This document shows positions 39,388 through 48,856 of a DNA stretch of 64,000 nucleotides, one piece after another; position 1 is the stretch's first letter, and every line of letters starts with the position of its first letter. The notes under the pieces are model-generated. The model searched no databases. It was not told the DNA's origin and saw only the letters and a program-made list of their open reading frames with translations. Origin of the DNA: Rubellimicrobium arenae (GTDB lineage: Bacteria > Pseudomonadota > Alphaproteobacteria > Rhodobacterales > Rhodobacteraceae); assembly GCF_017916275.1 (NCBI RefSeq), contig NZ_JAFMST010000010.1, forward strand, positions 2,726 through 66,725, read 5' to 3'. Both the position numbers and the translations under genes were made by a program.

Positions 39388-39737
39388 GTGTCCTCCTCCC
39401 GGACGGCTTGGAGCCTGTTGGCCAGCCTCTCACCTCCGTCCAAGCAAGATTGTAGCTGGACCAGGATCGGCGTCGAGCCGCCCAGGGCGGGGCCGTCATT
39501 CGCTCTGGATGTCGTGTCCTGTCCGGACGTCCTCTGCGGCAGCGTCAGATCGGTGCCAACGGTCCCGGTGAACCTCACCAAGCCGAAAGCCGGACCTGCA
39601 GCGGCTCGTCCCCGGCTTCGAAGCTGGCAGGAGACCAGCGACGCGTCGCCGCACGGCCTACGGCAAACCCGGCGCGGCTTGGCTCTGATGGCGGCTTCGG
39701 GCGACAGCCAGAACGCCGGATTGCGGACGACCGAAGG

Positions 39738-40028
39738 TCATCTGCGCGCACGGATCATCGGAGAGCCGGTCCTGCGGTTGGCCCGGGCCAGCGCGATGGC
39801 TTCGTCCCAGCTCCATCCCGCCACGGACGGCGAGCCGCGCAGGAACTGGCCGAAGCCCGCGATGGCAACGGCGAAGCGCCCCTCCGAGGAGACCGGGCCC
39901 GTGGCCCGGATCGGCAGCTCGGACAAGAGGCTGCTGCCCTGGTCCGGCTCCTTCCAGAGCAGCCGGAGCGTCCCAGCGTCGTGGCCGTCGCGCCGGACCT
40001 CGTGGAGCGCGGCATCTTCACCCCGCAA
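39738..40028 (-). pseudogene. C-terminal fragment of a YfbK-type VWA protein (DUF3520-like)
   Basis: The minus-strand frame encodes TLRLLWKEPDQGSSLLSELP, then RFAVAIAGFGQFLRG and GWSWDEAIALARAN, which match the C-terminal DUF3520 segment of YfbK-like von Willebrand factor A proteins as I know them. The frame then ends early (RRTGSPMIRARR), and no VWA domain, MIDAS motif or N-terminus is found upstream. It is a remnant, probably left by a deletion on both sides. Confidence 0.55.
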
Positions 40029-40599
40029 GGAGCATGAGACGAAACTGCACTCCGCTTCTCGTTCGCGACAAGAACGATCCCGGTCGAGTCTGCCGCTTCA
40101 GAATGACCGGAGAGGCTTTTCCTGTCCTCGTCAGCACCGACGAAAGCCGGCCCTGGCCGACAGCCGGTCGATCTCTGCATCGACGCCCATCATCATGGCG
40201 CGGAGCCCAGGTCGGCGTCCAGGACGCGGCTTTCCCGGCTCGAAACAGGCGGAAGCGCAAGTCCTCGCCTCCGCCGTGGACCGGTCGGCCGAGCAGGGTT
40301 CAGATCAAGCGACCCCCGAGCAATCCATGCGCTCGATCGGAAAGGCCGGAGTGCTTCATCCGATCTTCGACTGTGCTTGGTTTCCCAATTGGAGTTCGCC
40401 TCTTTTGACGCCTTTGGGCTTGGGGAAAGAGACCTCATTCACGCAAGTGATTGCCGGTTGGGTCGTGCGAGGTGGTCTTGCCCCTTGGCAAGGAAAGCCA
40501 GCTGCATCGTCCCGGCCCGGACAGGCGACGCCCAGAATGGCAAATGCCCCTGCCTCGACGTCGTGGCGAACTGAAGGCCCGGGGCCGACGTCTCCACAT

Positions 40600-40770
40600 C
40601 GTTGGTCGCCGAACGGGGCTGCGGCAAGCCCGACACAACGGACGTCCCCGACAGCGCTGCCACATCGAGAATGCCTTTGCGCGCCTGAAGGTCTGGCAGC
40701 CGTTGCCATCGGGCGAGAAGGGCCCAATTCCGTGCGGACGACCTGCCGGGCTCTGGTCCCGGTGCTTTGA
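40600..40770 (+). pseudogene. Remnant of an IS5-family-like transposase C-terminus
   Basis: One frame reads RQRCHIENAFARLKVW, close to the (R)HxIENxFxRLKDWR motif around the last catalytic Glu of IS5-type DDE transposases. In the next frame the sequence continues GLAAVAIGREGPNSVRTTCR and stops at 40770, like the RVAIRYDKTARNF ending of such proteins. The frame change and the absence of the DDE domain upstream mark it as a decayed fragment. Terminal inverted repeats were not found. Confidence 0.5.
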
Positions 40771-40930
40771 GGGCGCAGACCCACAATAAACCGTAGCAGC
40801 CGGCGTGCCCTGACCGATAAGGCAGAGCAGGTTGCAACCTGTTCGCAGGCTGGGACCGTGTGATCTTGTCCGGAGAGCGGGATTGACCGAAAGCGTCGAC
40901 AAAGATGCGCCTCCCCTTCGCGGGGACGGA

Positions 40931-41689
40931 ATGCGCAACCTTGGATCGGGCCCGGAGGACGCCGCCTCCTCCGACGGTCAGGATCGGCGCCTTGGGCGAA
41001 GCGCCTTCGCCCAAGGTCTGCGGGACGGACTGCCCTTCATGGCGGCGCTGGCGCCGTTCGGGCTCCTTTTCGGAGTTGCGGCCACCGAAGCGGGACTGGG
41101 GCTCGGTGCGGCGATGGGCTTTTCGATCGGGGTCATCGCGGGGGCGTCGCAGTTCACGGCCGTGAGCCTCATGGCGGACGGCGCGCCTGCGGTGGTCGTG
41201 GTGCTGACCGCCTTGGCCGTGAACCTGCGCATGGCGATGTATTCGGCCGCCCTTGCCCCTCATCTGGGCGCCGCTCCGGTGTGGCAGCGTGCGCTGGCGG
41301 CCTATGCGCTCTTCGACTCGAGCTACGCCTGTGCCTCGCAGGCCTATCCCCGGCACCCTCACTGGTCGATGCGGGACCGGCTCATGTACTTCGCGGGCGC
41401 TGCGGGGCCGGCCATCCCCATGTGGCTGCTGGTGACGGCGACGGGATCCGCCTTGGGCGCCACTATCCCGGGCTGGCTCGCGCTCGATTTCGCGGTGCCG
41501 ATATGCTTCCTGGCCATGGTAGCCCCCGGGCTCAGGACGCTGCCGCAGGTCGCGGCGGCCGTCACCTCGGTGGCGGGTGCGCTTGCCTTGGCTTGGGTGC
41601 CCTATTCCCTGGGTCTCCTGATCGCGGCGATCCTTGCCATGGCCGTCGGAGCCGAGGTCGAGCGGCGCCTGACAGGGAGACTGGCATGA
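40931..41689 (+). CDS. azlC: AzlC-type branched-chain amino acid exporter, large subunit
   Basis: 252 residues from the ATG at 40931, preceded by GGGGACGGA; upstream in-frame codons give an implausible extension. Several membrane helices are evident, with the family stretch PFMAALAPFGLLFGVAA, IGVIAGASQFTAV and ALAVNLRMAMYSAALAPHL. With AzlD it forms an exporter of branched-chain amino acids or analogues (LIV-E type). The stop codon overlaps the azlD start (ATGA). Confidence 0.9.
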   Translation: MRNLGSGPEDAASSDGQDRRLGRSAFAQGLRDGLPFMAALAPFGLLFGVAATEAGLGLGAAMGFSIGVIAGASQFTAVSLMADGAPAVVVVLTALAVNLRMAMYSAALAPHLGAAPVWQRALAAYALFDSSYACASQAYPRHPHWSMRDRLMYFAGAAGPAIPMWLLVTATGSALGATIPGWLALDFAVPICFLAMVAPGLRTLPQVAAAVTSVAGALALAWVPYSLGLLIAAILAMAVGAEVERRLTGRLA

Positions 41690-42015
41690 CGGTCGCGACC
41701 GTATGGGCGATCATCATCGTCCTGGGCGTTGGGACCTTCCTGATCCGCTTCTCGTTTCTGGGACTGATCGGGCGGAGGCCGATGCCGGAGTGGGTCCTGC
41801 GCCATCTGCGCTACACGGCCGTCGCCGTGCTGCCGGGCCTGGTGGCGCCCCTCGTGCTCTGGCCGCAGGCCACCGCAGGCCAACCTGACCCGGCCCGCAT
41901 CCTGGCGGCTCTGGCGACGGTCGGCGCCGGACTGTGGACGCGCAGCGTGCTGGGCGCCATGGGGGCGGGAGCGCTGGCGCTCTACCTGGTGCTGGGAGCG
42001 GAAGCCCTGCTCTAG
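41686..42015 (+). CDS. azlD: AzlD-type branched-chain amino acid exporter, small subunit
   Basis: 109 residues, about four membrane helices, beginning at the ATG that overlaps the azlC stop codon by four bases. Motifs WAIIIVLGVGTFLIRFSFLGL and LRYTAVAVLPGLVAPLVL match AzlD. The two subunits are obligately coupled in translation. Confidence 0.88.
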   Translation: MTVATVWAIIIVLGVGTFLIRFSFLGLIGRRPMPEWVLRHLRYTAVAVLPGLVAPLVLWPQATAGQPDPARILAALATVGAGLWTRSVLGAMGAGALALYLVLGAEALL

Positions 42016-42020
42016 GCCCG

Positions 42021-42095
42021 GGAGCCTGAGAACCTGGCCCAGCCTCCGCGTCAGGGGGCACGGCGCAGACGGGGGCGAACAGGTTCTCAGGCTCC
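42021..42095. repeat. 16-bp perfect inverted repeat with 43-base loop after azlD
   Basis: GGAGCCTGAGAACCTG (42021-42036) and CAGGTTCTCAGGCTCC (42080-42095) are exact reverse complements. The structure starts five bases after the azlD stop, so it could terminate or stabilise the azlCD message; it lacks a T run. It could also be the trace of a small mobile element. Confidence 0.75.
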
Positions 42096-42528
42096 TGGGG
42101 TCCGGGTCTGGACGCCGCGCGACTCCGAGCGGCCCAAAGTCCAACCACCATGTCCAGCAGCGCCCGCAGATCCACTCCAGCCGCTTTGAAATCGAGGCCT
42201 CGGGCTGGTCCTCCGGGCGCAGGAAAACAGACGCGGCCCCGAAGGCCAGCCGTGGCGCCGGCGCGTTCCGCCAGCCACGCGGGCGCCCGAGCGGGTGTAG
42301 GCATCGGCAGAGGCCAGGTCGATCCTGCGTGCCGCCACGGGGGGCGGCGGGGGCCAGGATGGCCCGGACCTGCAGCTGTCGCGGTCCTGAGGCCGGCCGC
42401 AGCCCGATCCGCGAACGGCTGGGGCGCGCATCCCGACCTCATGATTGCAAGCCACATCGCCGCGAAAATGGCCTAACATGTCGGTGTGGGCCGGCCCGGT
42501 CGTCCTGGGTTGGCCGCCAATGAAGCTC

Positions 42529-42547
42529 GCCGCACCCTTGGTGCGGC
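42529..42547. promoter_or_regulatory. Leader hairpin 37 bases before a binding-protein gene
   Basis: GCCGCACC and GGTGCGGC (8-bp perfect stem, loop CTT) lie between the gap and the Shine-Dalgarno AGGGGGAA of the next gene. It could be an operator or mRNA-stability element. Confidence 0.45.
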
Positions 42548-42584
42548 CCACGAAGCCAACAAGATCGAACAGGGGGAACAATCA

Positions 42585-43730
42585 ATGAAGATCACCATGC
42601 TGATGGGTTCGGCGGCGCTCGCGCTCATGCCGATGGCCGGCGCGGCTCTGGCACAGGATGCGACAGCCGCCGACCTGCCTCCGTGCGAGGGGTGCTCGGA
42701 TTCCATGGTCATCATGTCCTGGGGCGGAGCCTATCAGGACATGCAGCTGAAGGCCTATGTCCAGCCCTACATCGACGCCACCGGCGTCAAGGTGACCTGG
42801 GACGAGAGTTCGGCCGAGGCCGTCGCGAAGCTTCGGGCGATGACCGAGGCCGGCAATGTCACCGCCGACGTCGTCGACGCGCTTGGCGCCGATGCGATCC
42901 GGCTCTGCGACGAAGGCGCCGTCATGGAGGTGCCCCTCGACGACTGGCTGGCCCCGGCGCCCGACGGCACCCCGGCCAGCGAGGATTTCGGCGACAACAT
43001 CGTGTCCGAGTGCCACGTTCCGACGAACGCCTATTCGACCACCTTCGGCTACCGCACCGACGTGGCTGAATGGAACGGCCAGACCCCGGACGACATCTGC
43101 GACATCTTCGACACCGAGACCTTCCCGGGCAAGCGCGCTCTTGAGCAGCGCCCGATCAACAATCTGGAATGGGCGCTGATCTGCGACGGCGTCCCGGCCG
43201 AGGACGTCTACGACAGCCTGGAAACGGACGAGGGCGTGGAACGGGCCTTGGCCAAGCTCGACACCATCAAGGACCAGGTCGTGTGGTGGACCGCCGGCGC
43301 CGAGACGCCCCAGCTGCTCGCCGACAAGGAGGTCGTGATCGGATCGACCTACAACGGCCGCCTGTTCTCGGTGATCGAAGAGCAGAAGCAGCCGGTGGCC
43401 ATGCTTTGGGATTACGAGGTCCTCGACATCGACGGGTTCGTGGTTCCGGCAAACCTGCCGGAGGACCGGCTGAACCGGGTAAAGCACTTCCTGCGCTTCG
43501 CCACCGACACCCAGCACCTCGCCAACCAGACGAAGTACATCTCCTATGGCCCGATGCGCGCCTCGTCCCAGCCTTTGGTGTCCACCCACGCCGAACTCGG
43601 CATCGACATGACTCCGCATATGCCGACGTCGCCGGAGAACGCCGCCCACAGCATCCTGTTCAACTACGGCTGGTGGGCCGACCATCGCGACGAGCTCGAC
43701 GGGCGCTTCCAGGCCTGGCTGGCCCAATAG
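42585..43730 (+). CDS. Polyamine-type (PotD-like) periplasmic binding protein
   Basis: 381 residues; AGGGGGAA precedes the ATG. The signal peptide ends AGAALA-QD. The body fits family 1 binding proteins of the spermidine/putrescine class: MVIMSWGGAYQDMQLKAYVQ, DVVDALGADAIRLCDEG, FGYRTDVAEWNGQ, TYNGRLFSVIEE and the C-terminal AAHSILFNYGWWADHRDEL. It is unusual in carrying several Cys in the mature protein, including a CEGC near the N-terminus (about residues 34-37). No permease or ATPase gene is adjacent, so it either serves a transporter elsewhere or is an orphan. Confidence 0.85.
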   Translation: MKITMLMGSAALALMPMAGAALAQDATAADLPPCEGCSDSMVIMSWGGAYQDMQLKAYVQPYIDATGVKVTWDESSAEAVAKLRAMTEAGNVTADVVDALGADAIRLCDEGAVMEVPLDDWLAPAPDGTPASEDFGDNIVSECHVPTNAYSTTFGYRTDVAEWNGQTPDDICDIFDTETFPGKRALEQRPINNLEWALICDGVPAEDVYDSLETDEGVERALAKLDTIKDQVVWWTAGAETPQLLADKEVVIGSTYNGRLFSVIEEQKQPVAMLWDYEVLDIDGFVVPANLPEDRLNRVKHFLRFATDTQHLANQTKYISYGPMRASSQPLVSTHAELGIDMTPHMPTSPENAAHSILFNYGWWADHRDELDGRFQAWLAQ

Positions 43731-43742
43731 GGGCCGGGAAAC

Positions 43743-43768
43743 CGGGAGGGTCCCATGGGCCCCTCCCG
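43743..43768. terminator. Terminator-like hairpin after the polyamine-type binding-protein gene
   Basis: CGGGAGGG (43743-43750) pairs with CCCTCCCG (43761-43768), 12 bases after the stop codon, with a 10-base loop that contains CCCATGGG. No T run. Confidence 0.6.
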
Positions 43769-43978
43769 TGCCACCAGGTCCCGTAAGCGGGCGAGGCCCG
43801 GAGCAGGCCGTGGCCGGAACCGTCAGGCAGGGCGGGACCCGGGGCCATCCTCTCGGGGCCGACCCCGGGCGCTCCGGTCCGGCCGCGTCCGGGTGCCGCA
43901 TCCTCCCGTCGGCGCGTCAAAACTGTCGACGCAGGTGAAACGATTGTTTAAGCCGGGACCCTGCTTGGGATCGAGCCC

Positions 43979-46480
43979 ATGTGGGGGATGCGCCCTTTGA
44001 CCATTCAGCACGCTGACGAGTTGGATCGCCTGGACCGCCGGGTCGCGGCCCTCGAGGCCGAGAACGCCCGCCTGAGAGCCGATCTGGCAGCCAGGGAGCC
44101 CGACCCCGACCGGCCGCCCGGTCAGGCGAAGGAGGAGGTCTGGGCCGGCGCCGAGCTCAAGGACCGGATCTTCGCCGCGTCCAGCGACTGCATCAAGGTG
44201 CTCGACCTCGACGCGCGGCTCCAGTTCATGAGCCCGGGCGGTCACACGGTCATGGAGCTCGATGACTTCGAGACGTTGCGGGGCCGTCCCTTCGCGGACC
44301 TTTGGTCCGGGGCGGATCGGGTGGCGGCCGAGGCGGCCCTGGACTCGGCCAGGTCGGGCCGGGAGGCGCGCTTCCGCGGACATGCCCTCACGGCCAAGGG
44401 CACGCCCCGCTGGTGGGACGTGGTCGTCGCCCCGATCGGTGGGGCCGACGGACGACCCGAGAAGCTTCTTGCCGTGTCCCGGGACATCACCGCCGAGCAT
44501 CTGGCTCAGGAAGCCGTGCGGCGCAGCGAGGAGCGGCTGCGCAACGTGCTCGCGATCAGCACCGTGGGCGTGATGTTCTGGGGCGAGGGCTTCGGCCTGA
44601 CCGACATGAACGAGGCCTTCCTGCGCATGACCGGCTTCACGCGCGAGGAGGCCATGGGCAAGACCTGGCAGGAGCTCACGCCGCCGGAGTTCGTCGAGCC
44701 GTCCTGGAAGGCCGTGGGCGAGGTGACCACGCTGGGCGAGACGACGCCCTACGAGAAGCAGTACTACCGCAAGGACGGCTCGCGCTGGTGGGGGCTCTTC
44801 GCGGCCCGTCGGGTGGGCGACGAGGTGGTGGAGTTCGTGCTCGACATCACGGCCCGCAAGGAGGCCGAGGCGGCGCTCCGGCTCAGCGAGGCGCGCTTCC
44901 GCGCGGCGGTGGACGCCATGCAGGGCCGGCTCTGGACCAACGACACCACCGGGCAGATGGTGGGCGAGCAGCCCGGCTGGGCCGCCCTGACCGGGCAGTC
45001 CTTCGACGAGTACCAGGGCTATGGATGGACCCGTGCCGTGCATCCGGACGACGTGCATCCCACGGTCGACGCTTGGCGACTCGCGGTGGCGGAGCAGCGC
45101 GCCTTCGTCCACGAGCATCGCGTGCGCCGCCAGGATGGCGAGTGGCGCCTGTTCTCCATGCGGGCCATTCCCGCCCGCGATGTCTCGGGCAAGGTTCATG
45201 AATGGGTGGGCGTCCACACCGACATCACCGATCGGCGCGCCCGCGAGGTGGAACTGCGCGAGCTGAACGAGATCCTGGAGGCTCGCGTCGCACAGGAGGT
45301 GGCCGAGCGTACCCAGGCGGAGGAGGCGCTGCGCCAGAGCCAGAAGATGGAGGCCGTGGGCCAGCTGACCGGCGGGCTCGCGCACGACTTCAACAACCTG
45401 CTGACCGGGATCACGGGGTCGCTGGACCTGATGGGCAACCGGCTGCGGCAGGGCCGGACCGCCGACCTCGAACGCTACATCGGAGCGGCCATGACCTCGG
45501 CCCAGCGGGCGGCCGCGCTCACGCATCGCCTGCTGGCCTTCTCGCGCCGCCAGCCGCTCGACCCCAAGCCCGTCGAGGCGAACCGGCTCCTGGCGGACAT
45601 GGAGGATCTGCTCCAGCGGACGCATGGGCCGGGGATCACGCTGGAGATGAAGCTGGCCGGGAACCTGTGGCGGACCCTTTGCGATCCCGTGCAGCTCGAA
45701 AGCGCGATCCTGAACCTGTGCCTCAATGCGCGGGACGCCATGCCGGACGGAGGCAAGCTCACGGTCGAGACCGCGAACCTCGACCTTGCCGAGGCCTGCG
45801 TGGCGCATCATGACATGAAGCCGGGCTCGTATGTGACCATCTGCGTCGCGGACACCGGGTCGGGCATGCCGCCGGAGGTGCTGGAGCGCGCCTTCGACCC
45901 CTTCTTCACGACCAAGCCCATCGGCCAGGGAACCGGGCTCGGCCTGTCCATGGTCTACGGGTTCGCCAAGCAGTCCGAAGGCCATGTGCGCGTGATCTCC
46001 AAGGAAGGGCAGGGCACGACCGTGAAGCTCTACCTGCCCCGTCACCGCGGGGCGGCGAACCCCGAGGACGAGGAGGCCGGCCTGGTTTCGGTCCCGCGCG
46101 CCGGCCCGGGCGAGACGGTCCTGGTGGTCGAGGACGAACCGGTGGTGCGCGCGCTCATCGTCGAGGTCCTGAACGACCTGGGCTACCACGCCCTCGAGGC
46201 CTCGGACGGGCCGGAGGGGCTGAGGCTCGCCCAATCGGGGCGGCGGATCGATCTCCTCGTCACGGACGTGGGTCTGCCGGGCCTCAACGGGCGGCAGCTG
46301 GCGGATCAGGCCCGTCTGGCCCGCCCGGACCTCAAGGTCCTGTTCATCACCGGCTATGCCGAGAACACGACCCAGGCGGGCGGGTTCCTGGAGCCCGGCA
46401 TGGCGATGATGACCAAGCCGTTCTCGGTGGACACCCTGATGATGCGGATCCGCGAGATGATCGAGGATCGGGCGGGATAG
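43979..46480 (+). CDS. Hybrid sensor histidine kinase with three PAS domains
   Basis: 833 residues, soluble. A short N-terminal coiled coil (about 8-40, leucine heptads in [20 protein letters not shown]) is followed by PAS domains at about 60-175, 178-300 and 305-425, then a helical linker, HisKA with His469 ([14 protein letters not shown]), a HATPase_c domain (N-box [31 protein letters not shown]) and a C-terminal receiver with Asp763 ([13 protein letters not shown]) and its Lys in MMTKPFS. It belongs to the large hybrid PAS kinases of alphaproteobacteria. The ATG three codons downstream is an alternative. No output partner is adjacent. Confidence 0.9.
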   Translation: MWGMRPLTIQHADELDRLDRRVAALEAENARLRADLAAREPDPDRPPGQAKEEVWAGAELKDRIFAASSDCIKVLDLDARLQFMSPGGHTVMELDDFETLRGRPFADLWSGADRVAAEAALDSARSGREARFRGHALTAKGTPRWWDVVVAPIGGADGRPEKLLAVSRDITAEHLAQEAVRRSEERLRNVLAISTVGVMFWGEGFGLTDMNEAFLRMTGFTREEAMGKTWQELTPPEFVEPSWKAVGEVTTLGETTPYEKQYYRKDGSRWWGLFAARRVGDEVVEFVLDITARKEAEAALRLSEARFRAAVDAMQGRLWTNDTTGQMVGEQPGWAALTGQSFDEYQGYGWTRAVHPDDVHPTVDAWRLAVAEQRAFVHEHRVRRQDGEWRLFSMRAIPARDVSGKVHEWVGVHTDITDRRAREVELRELNEILEARVAQEVAERTQAEEALRQSQKMEAVGQLTGGLAHDFNNLLTGITGSLDLMGNRLRQGRTADLERYIGAAMTSAQRAAALTHRLLAFSRRQPLDPKPVEANRLLADMEDLLQRTHGPGITLEMKLAGNLWRTLCDPVQLESAILNLCLNARDAMPDGGKLTVETANLDLAEACVAHHDMKPGSYVTICVADTGSGMPPEVLERAFDPFFTTKPIGQGTGLGLSMVYGFAKQSEGHVRVISKEGQGTTVKLYLPRHRGAANPEDEEAGLVSVPRAGPGETVLVVEDEPVVRALIVEVLNDLGYHALEASDGPEGLRLAQSGRRIDLLVTDVGLPGLNGRQLADQARLARPDLKVLFITGYAENTTQAGGFLEPGMAMMTKPFSVDTLMMRIREMIEDRAG

Positions 46481-46481
46481 G

Positions 46482-47058
46482 TCCGGCCCGACCGAGCGGC
46501 TCGACGCCTGGGGCGCCTGCCACCTCGGGCTGCCGCACATCGTCCGCTTTACGGAGGCCGGCAACGCCATCGTGGCAGGGTACTTCGAACGCGACACCCG
46601 GCTCGCCCCTCATTTCGCCGGTGCCTTCGCGGGCCTGTCGTTCACGAGCCGCCAGTCCGCCGCGATGCGATACGCACCGGACCGCGGTCGAGCGGCTTCG
46701 CGGCCATGCTGGCGGGCCGGACTTCGGACTGTCGCGTGGACATGGACCGGGCCATCGAGTTCAGCCCTCTCGATCCCGTGCTCTGCGGGATGCAGGCCTG
46801 CACGGGCGCCGCCCAACCTGCGGACGGCAGGCACGGGGAGGCCGTCGAACGGGCCAGCAGCGGGGCCGGGCGCCCAGTCCCCGTATCGACATGCTGGTGA
46901 CGGCGGTGGCCGCGTCGCATCCGGCCGGCGACAGGGCAGACGTCCGCGCCTGGCAGGAGGTCTTGGGTGCCCGCTATGCTGGCGCGACCCTGCAACAGAT
47001 CTTCACGGTGCCGCCATTCACCGACCAAGGCCTGCCAACCCTTCTGAAGCTGCCCTCC
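46482..47058 (+). pseudogene. Remnant of a TPR protein (adenylate-cyclase/CadC-like C-terminus), frameshifted twice
   Basis: Directly after the kinase stop codon one frame encodes LDAWGACHLGLPHIVRFT, EAGNAIVAGYFERDTRLAPH and FAGAFAGLSFTSRQSA, an excellent match to the first TPR units of cyclase/winged-helix TPR proteins. Near 46690 the match continues in a second frame (VDMDRAIEFSPLDPVLCGM), with about 45 residues missing between. Near 46860 it moves to a third frame (APSPRIDMLVTAVAASHPAG and VPPFTDQGLPTLL), the usual end of such proteins. The N-terminal output domain is absent. Assignment rests on remembered family patterns. Confidence 0.7.
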
Positions 47059-47588
47059 TCGGCGCAGGCACCCCGACGTGCGGAGGGTGCTGCCGGTCAC
47101 GGAACTGCCCGTTGCGTGCAGTGGGCCATCGGCGGCGTGTGCCCGATCAACGCGGCCAGCGCGCGAACGTCTTGCGGAGCATGGGGCCCTCCGCCCCACG
47201 CGGCGACAAGGGCCGTCAGCCCTCGGGGCCAGGGTGCTGGCCTTCTTTCGGCAGTGCGCCGACACGGGATCCGTCGGTGGCAGGGCTCAAGCACGGAACG
47301 GCTCCCGGGGAGAGCGGGACGGGGCCATGAGCCTGGCGTGCCGCCGGCAGGACGGTCCGGTGCCCCGAGGAACCTCCGGCCCGCCGGTGGCGCGTGGTCC
47401 TGTTTTCCTGACTTGTTGCCAAACGCGTTCGGCGCGAGAGAGCGCCCAGGGTTCTCCGGGGGAGGGCGTGGCGACAAGCGCCGCTCGCACCCGGTGGTCC
47501 CGCCCGCCTGCATTTCACACGAGCCCGCGCCGCCGGTCATCCGCCGTGGTGGGCCCGCCATTTGAGTTCCTGTATTCGAGCTTCTGTC
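47059..47588. other. 530-bp gap after the TPR remnant
   Basis: No supported gene on either strand; long frames here are Arg/Pro-rich and show no family features. Confidence 0.4.
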
Positions 47589-47846
47589 ATGAACGTCCTG
47601 ATCAATGCCGCGAACATCTTCTTCGTCCTGGGCTACTTCACCACCGACATGCTCCGGTTGCGGCTGCTGTCCGTCGTCGGCACGTCCTGTGTCGTCGCCT
47701 ACTTCTACAGCCAGCCCGAGCCGATGATGAACGTGGTCGCGTGGAACCTGGTGTTCCTGGTCCTGAACCTCGCGCAACTGGCCCAGATGCTGCGTTCGCG
47801 CTGGCCGGGCCTGGGCTTCGGCGGGCGGCGGCCGGCGCTGCCGTGA
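47589..47846 (+). CDS. Small membrane protein of unknown function (Popeye/YgjV-like pattern)
   Basis: 85 residues with about three hydrophobic helices: LINAANIFFVLGYFTTDMLR, LRLLSVVGTSCVVAYFYS and VVAWNLVFLVLNLAQLAQML, then a short basic tail. The arrangement of a short loop between helices 1 and 2 followed by PEPMMNVVAWN recalls the membrane part of Popeye-domain proteins, but the sequence is too short for certainty. The ribosome site is weak. It stands alone between relic DNA and the convergent L,D-transpeptidase. Confidence 0.6.
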   Translation: MNVLINAANIFFVLGYFTTDMLRLRLLSVVGTSCVVAYFYSQPEPMMNVVAWNLVFLVLNLAQLAQMLRSRWPGLGFGGRRPALP

Positions 47847-48159
47847 CGGGGGACGCCCAGGGACAGGGAGCGTCGCGGACCGGGGCAAGGTGGAGGAAAC
47901 CTGCCAGGCCTGGATCCAGACGAGCAGGTTGCACGCCGGAATCTGCGGCCCAAGCGCCGCAACTTCCGGCAGGCTCCCGTTCCCGGGCCTGCCAGGGCAA
48001 GCTCAAGCGGGTTTTCCTTCAGTTGCCATATCCCCCCTTGGGTGCGCCAGTCGACGGACAGGCAACGATCCAAGGCTGACGCGCTCAGGACCGCGCGGAT
48101 GGGGGACCCTGAGCGCTGCCAGTTTCTCGGGAGTTGAAGAGGGCGACGGGTGTCGGGCC
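47847..48159. other. 313-bp gap between convergent genes
   Basis: No gene, hairpin or repeat that I can support. Confidence 0.4.
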
Positions 48160-48720
48160 TCAGAGGATCCGCACCTGGGTCCCGACCCGCACCAGGCTGA
48201 AGAGTTCGGTGATGTGCTCGTTGTAAAGGCCGATGCAGCCGTCCGAGGAGGGCCGCCCGATCTTGCGCGTGTCGTGGGTGCCGTGGATGCGGTAGTACTG
48301 CCAGGACAGGTAGAGCGCATAGGGGCCGAGCGGGTTCAGGGGATCGTTGCCCGGCACCACGGCGGGCCATTCCGGAAAGCGTTGGCGCATGGACGGCGTG
48401 GGCGTCCAGGTCGGGGCCACCTTCTTCTCGACCACCTCGGTGTAGCCGCGGCGGGTCAGCTCGTCGCTCGCCGGCACGGAGGTCGGGTAGACCCGGTGCT
48501 CCTCTCCATCCCCGCTCCAGTAGTGCAGCGACGTGGAGCCCGTGTCCGCCAGGATGGCCCCGGCGCCCAGCGTCTCGAAGTGGTCGCGCCAGTCGTGCGT
48601 CACGAAAGCAGAGGCGTTACGGCGGCTGTCCTGCGCGCGCAAGAGGCCGGGGGCGGCCAGCGATGCCAGAAGGGTGCCGGCTCCCAGCAGAAGGGTCCGG
48701 CGGGGGGTGGGAAGGGTCAT
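48160..48720 (-). CDS. L,D-transpeptidase (ErfK/YbiS/YkuD family)
   Basis: 186 residues from ATG 48720, following AGGA; an upstream ATG at 48765 is less favourable. The twin-arginine-like N-terminus (PRRTLLLGAGTLLASLAAPG) marks export. The YkuD catalytic motif is complete: HGT at 146-148 and SSDGCIG at 158-164 with nucleophile Cys162. It should cross-link peptidoglycan or anchor lipoprotein in the periplasm. A CTTAAG-type box lies about 50 bases upstream, and the two-component system gene set is immediately upstream on the same strand. Confidence 0.9.
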   Translation of the reverse strand: MTLPTPRRTLLLGAGTLLASLAAPGLLRAQDSRRNASAFVTHDWRDHFETLGAGAILADTGSTSLHYWSGDGEEHRVYPTSVPASDELTRRGYTEVVEKKVAPTWTPTPSMRQRFPEWPAVVPGNDPLNPLGPYALYLSWQYYRIHGTHDTRKIGRPSSDGCIGLYNEHITELFSLVRVGTQVRIL

Positions 48721-48771
48721 CGTTCTGTCCTGCTCGGCGGCCACATGAGATCGGCTGAGTCGCAAGCGAAG

Positions 48772-48788
48772 CTTACGCCAACCTTAAG
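48772..48788. promoter_or_regulatory. CTTAAG-N5-CTTAAG-type box upstream of the L,D-transpeptidase
   Basis: CTTACG-CCAAC-CTTAAG, one mismatch from the perfect box in front of the response regulator gene and at the same distance (51 versus 48 bases) from the start codon. The form equals the PmrA/QseB-type direct repeat with five-base spacer. Confidence 0.65.
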
Positions 48789-48856
48789 ACTTTGCCGGGG
48801 AGCCACGCTGGCCGATCCATTGCGCAGCCGTCGGCGCGGGATGGGGTGGCCCCCGG

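Larger units (their letters stand above)
39388..40930. other. 1.5-kb relic region with degenerate gene fragments
   Basis: Apart from a YfbK-type fragment (39738-40028) and an IS5-like transposase end (about 40600-40770), I find no coding signal. Long open frames here are mixtures of unrelated frames. The region separates the broken SGNH gene from azlC and looks like accumulated debris. Confidence 0.55.
42016..42584. other. 570-bp gap between azlD and the binding-protein gene
   Basis: No supported gene. It contains a large inverted repeat directly after azlD and a small leader hairpin before the next gene; the rest shows nothing recognisable. Confidence 0.5.

Noticed and set aside
38581-40770. 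A 729-codon plus-strand frame
   Set aside because: It runs antisense to the SGNH gene and through the relic region. Only its last 25 codons resemble a transposase end, reported separately.
40838-42085. An 11-base match (AACCTGTTCGC) in inverted orientation on both sides of azlCD
   Set aside because: Too short to call terminal inverted repeats in GC-rich DNA; no transposase or target duplication accompanies it.
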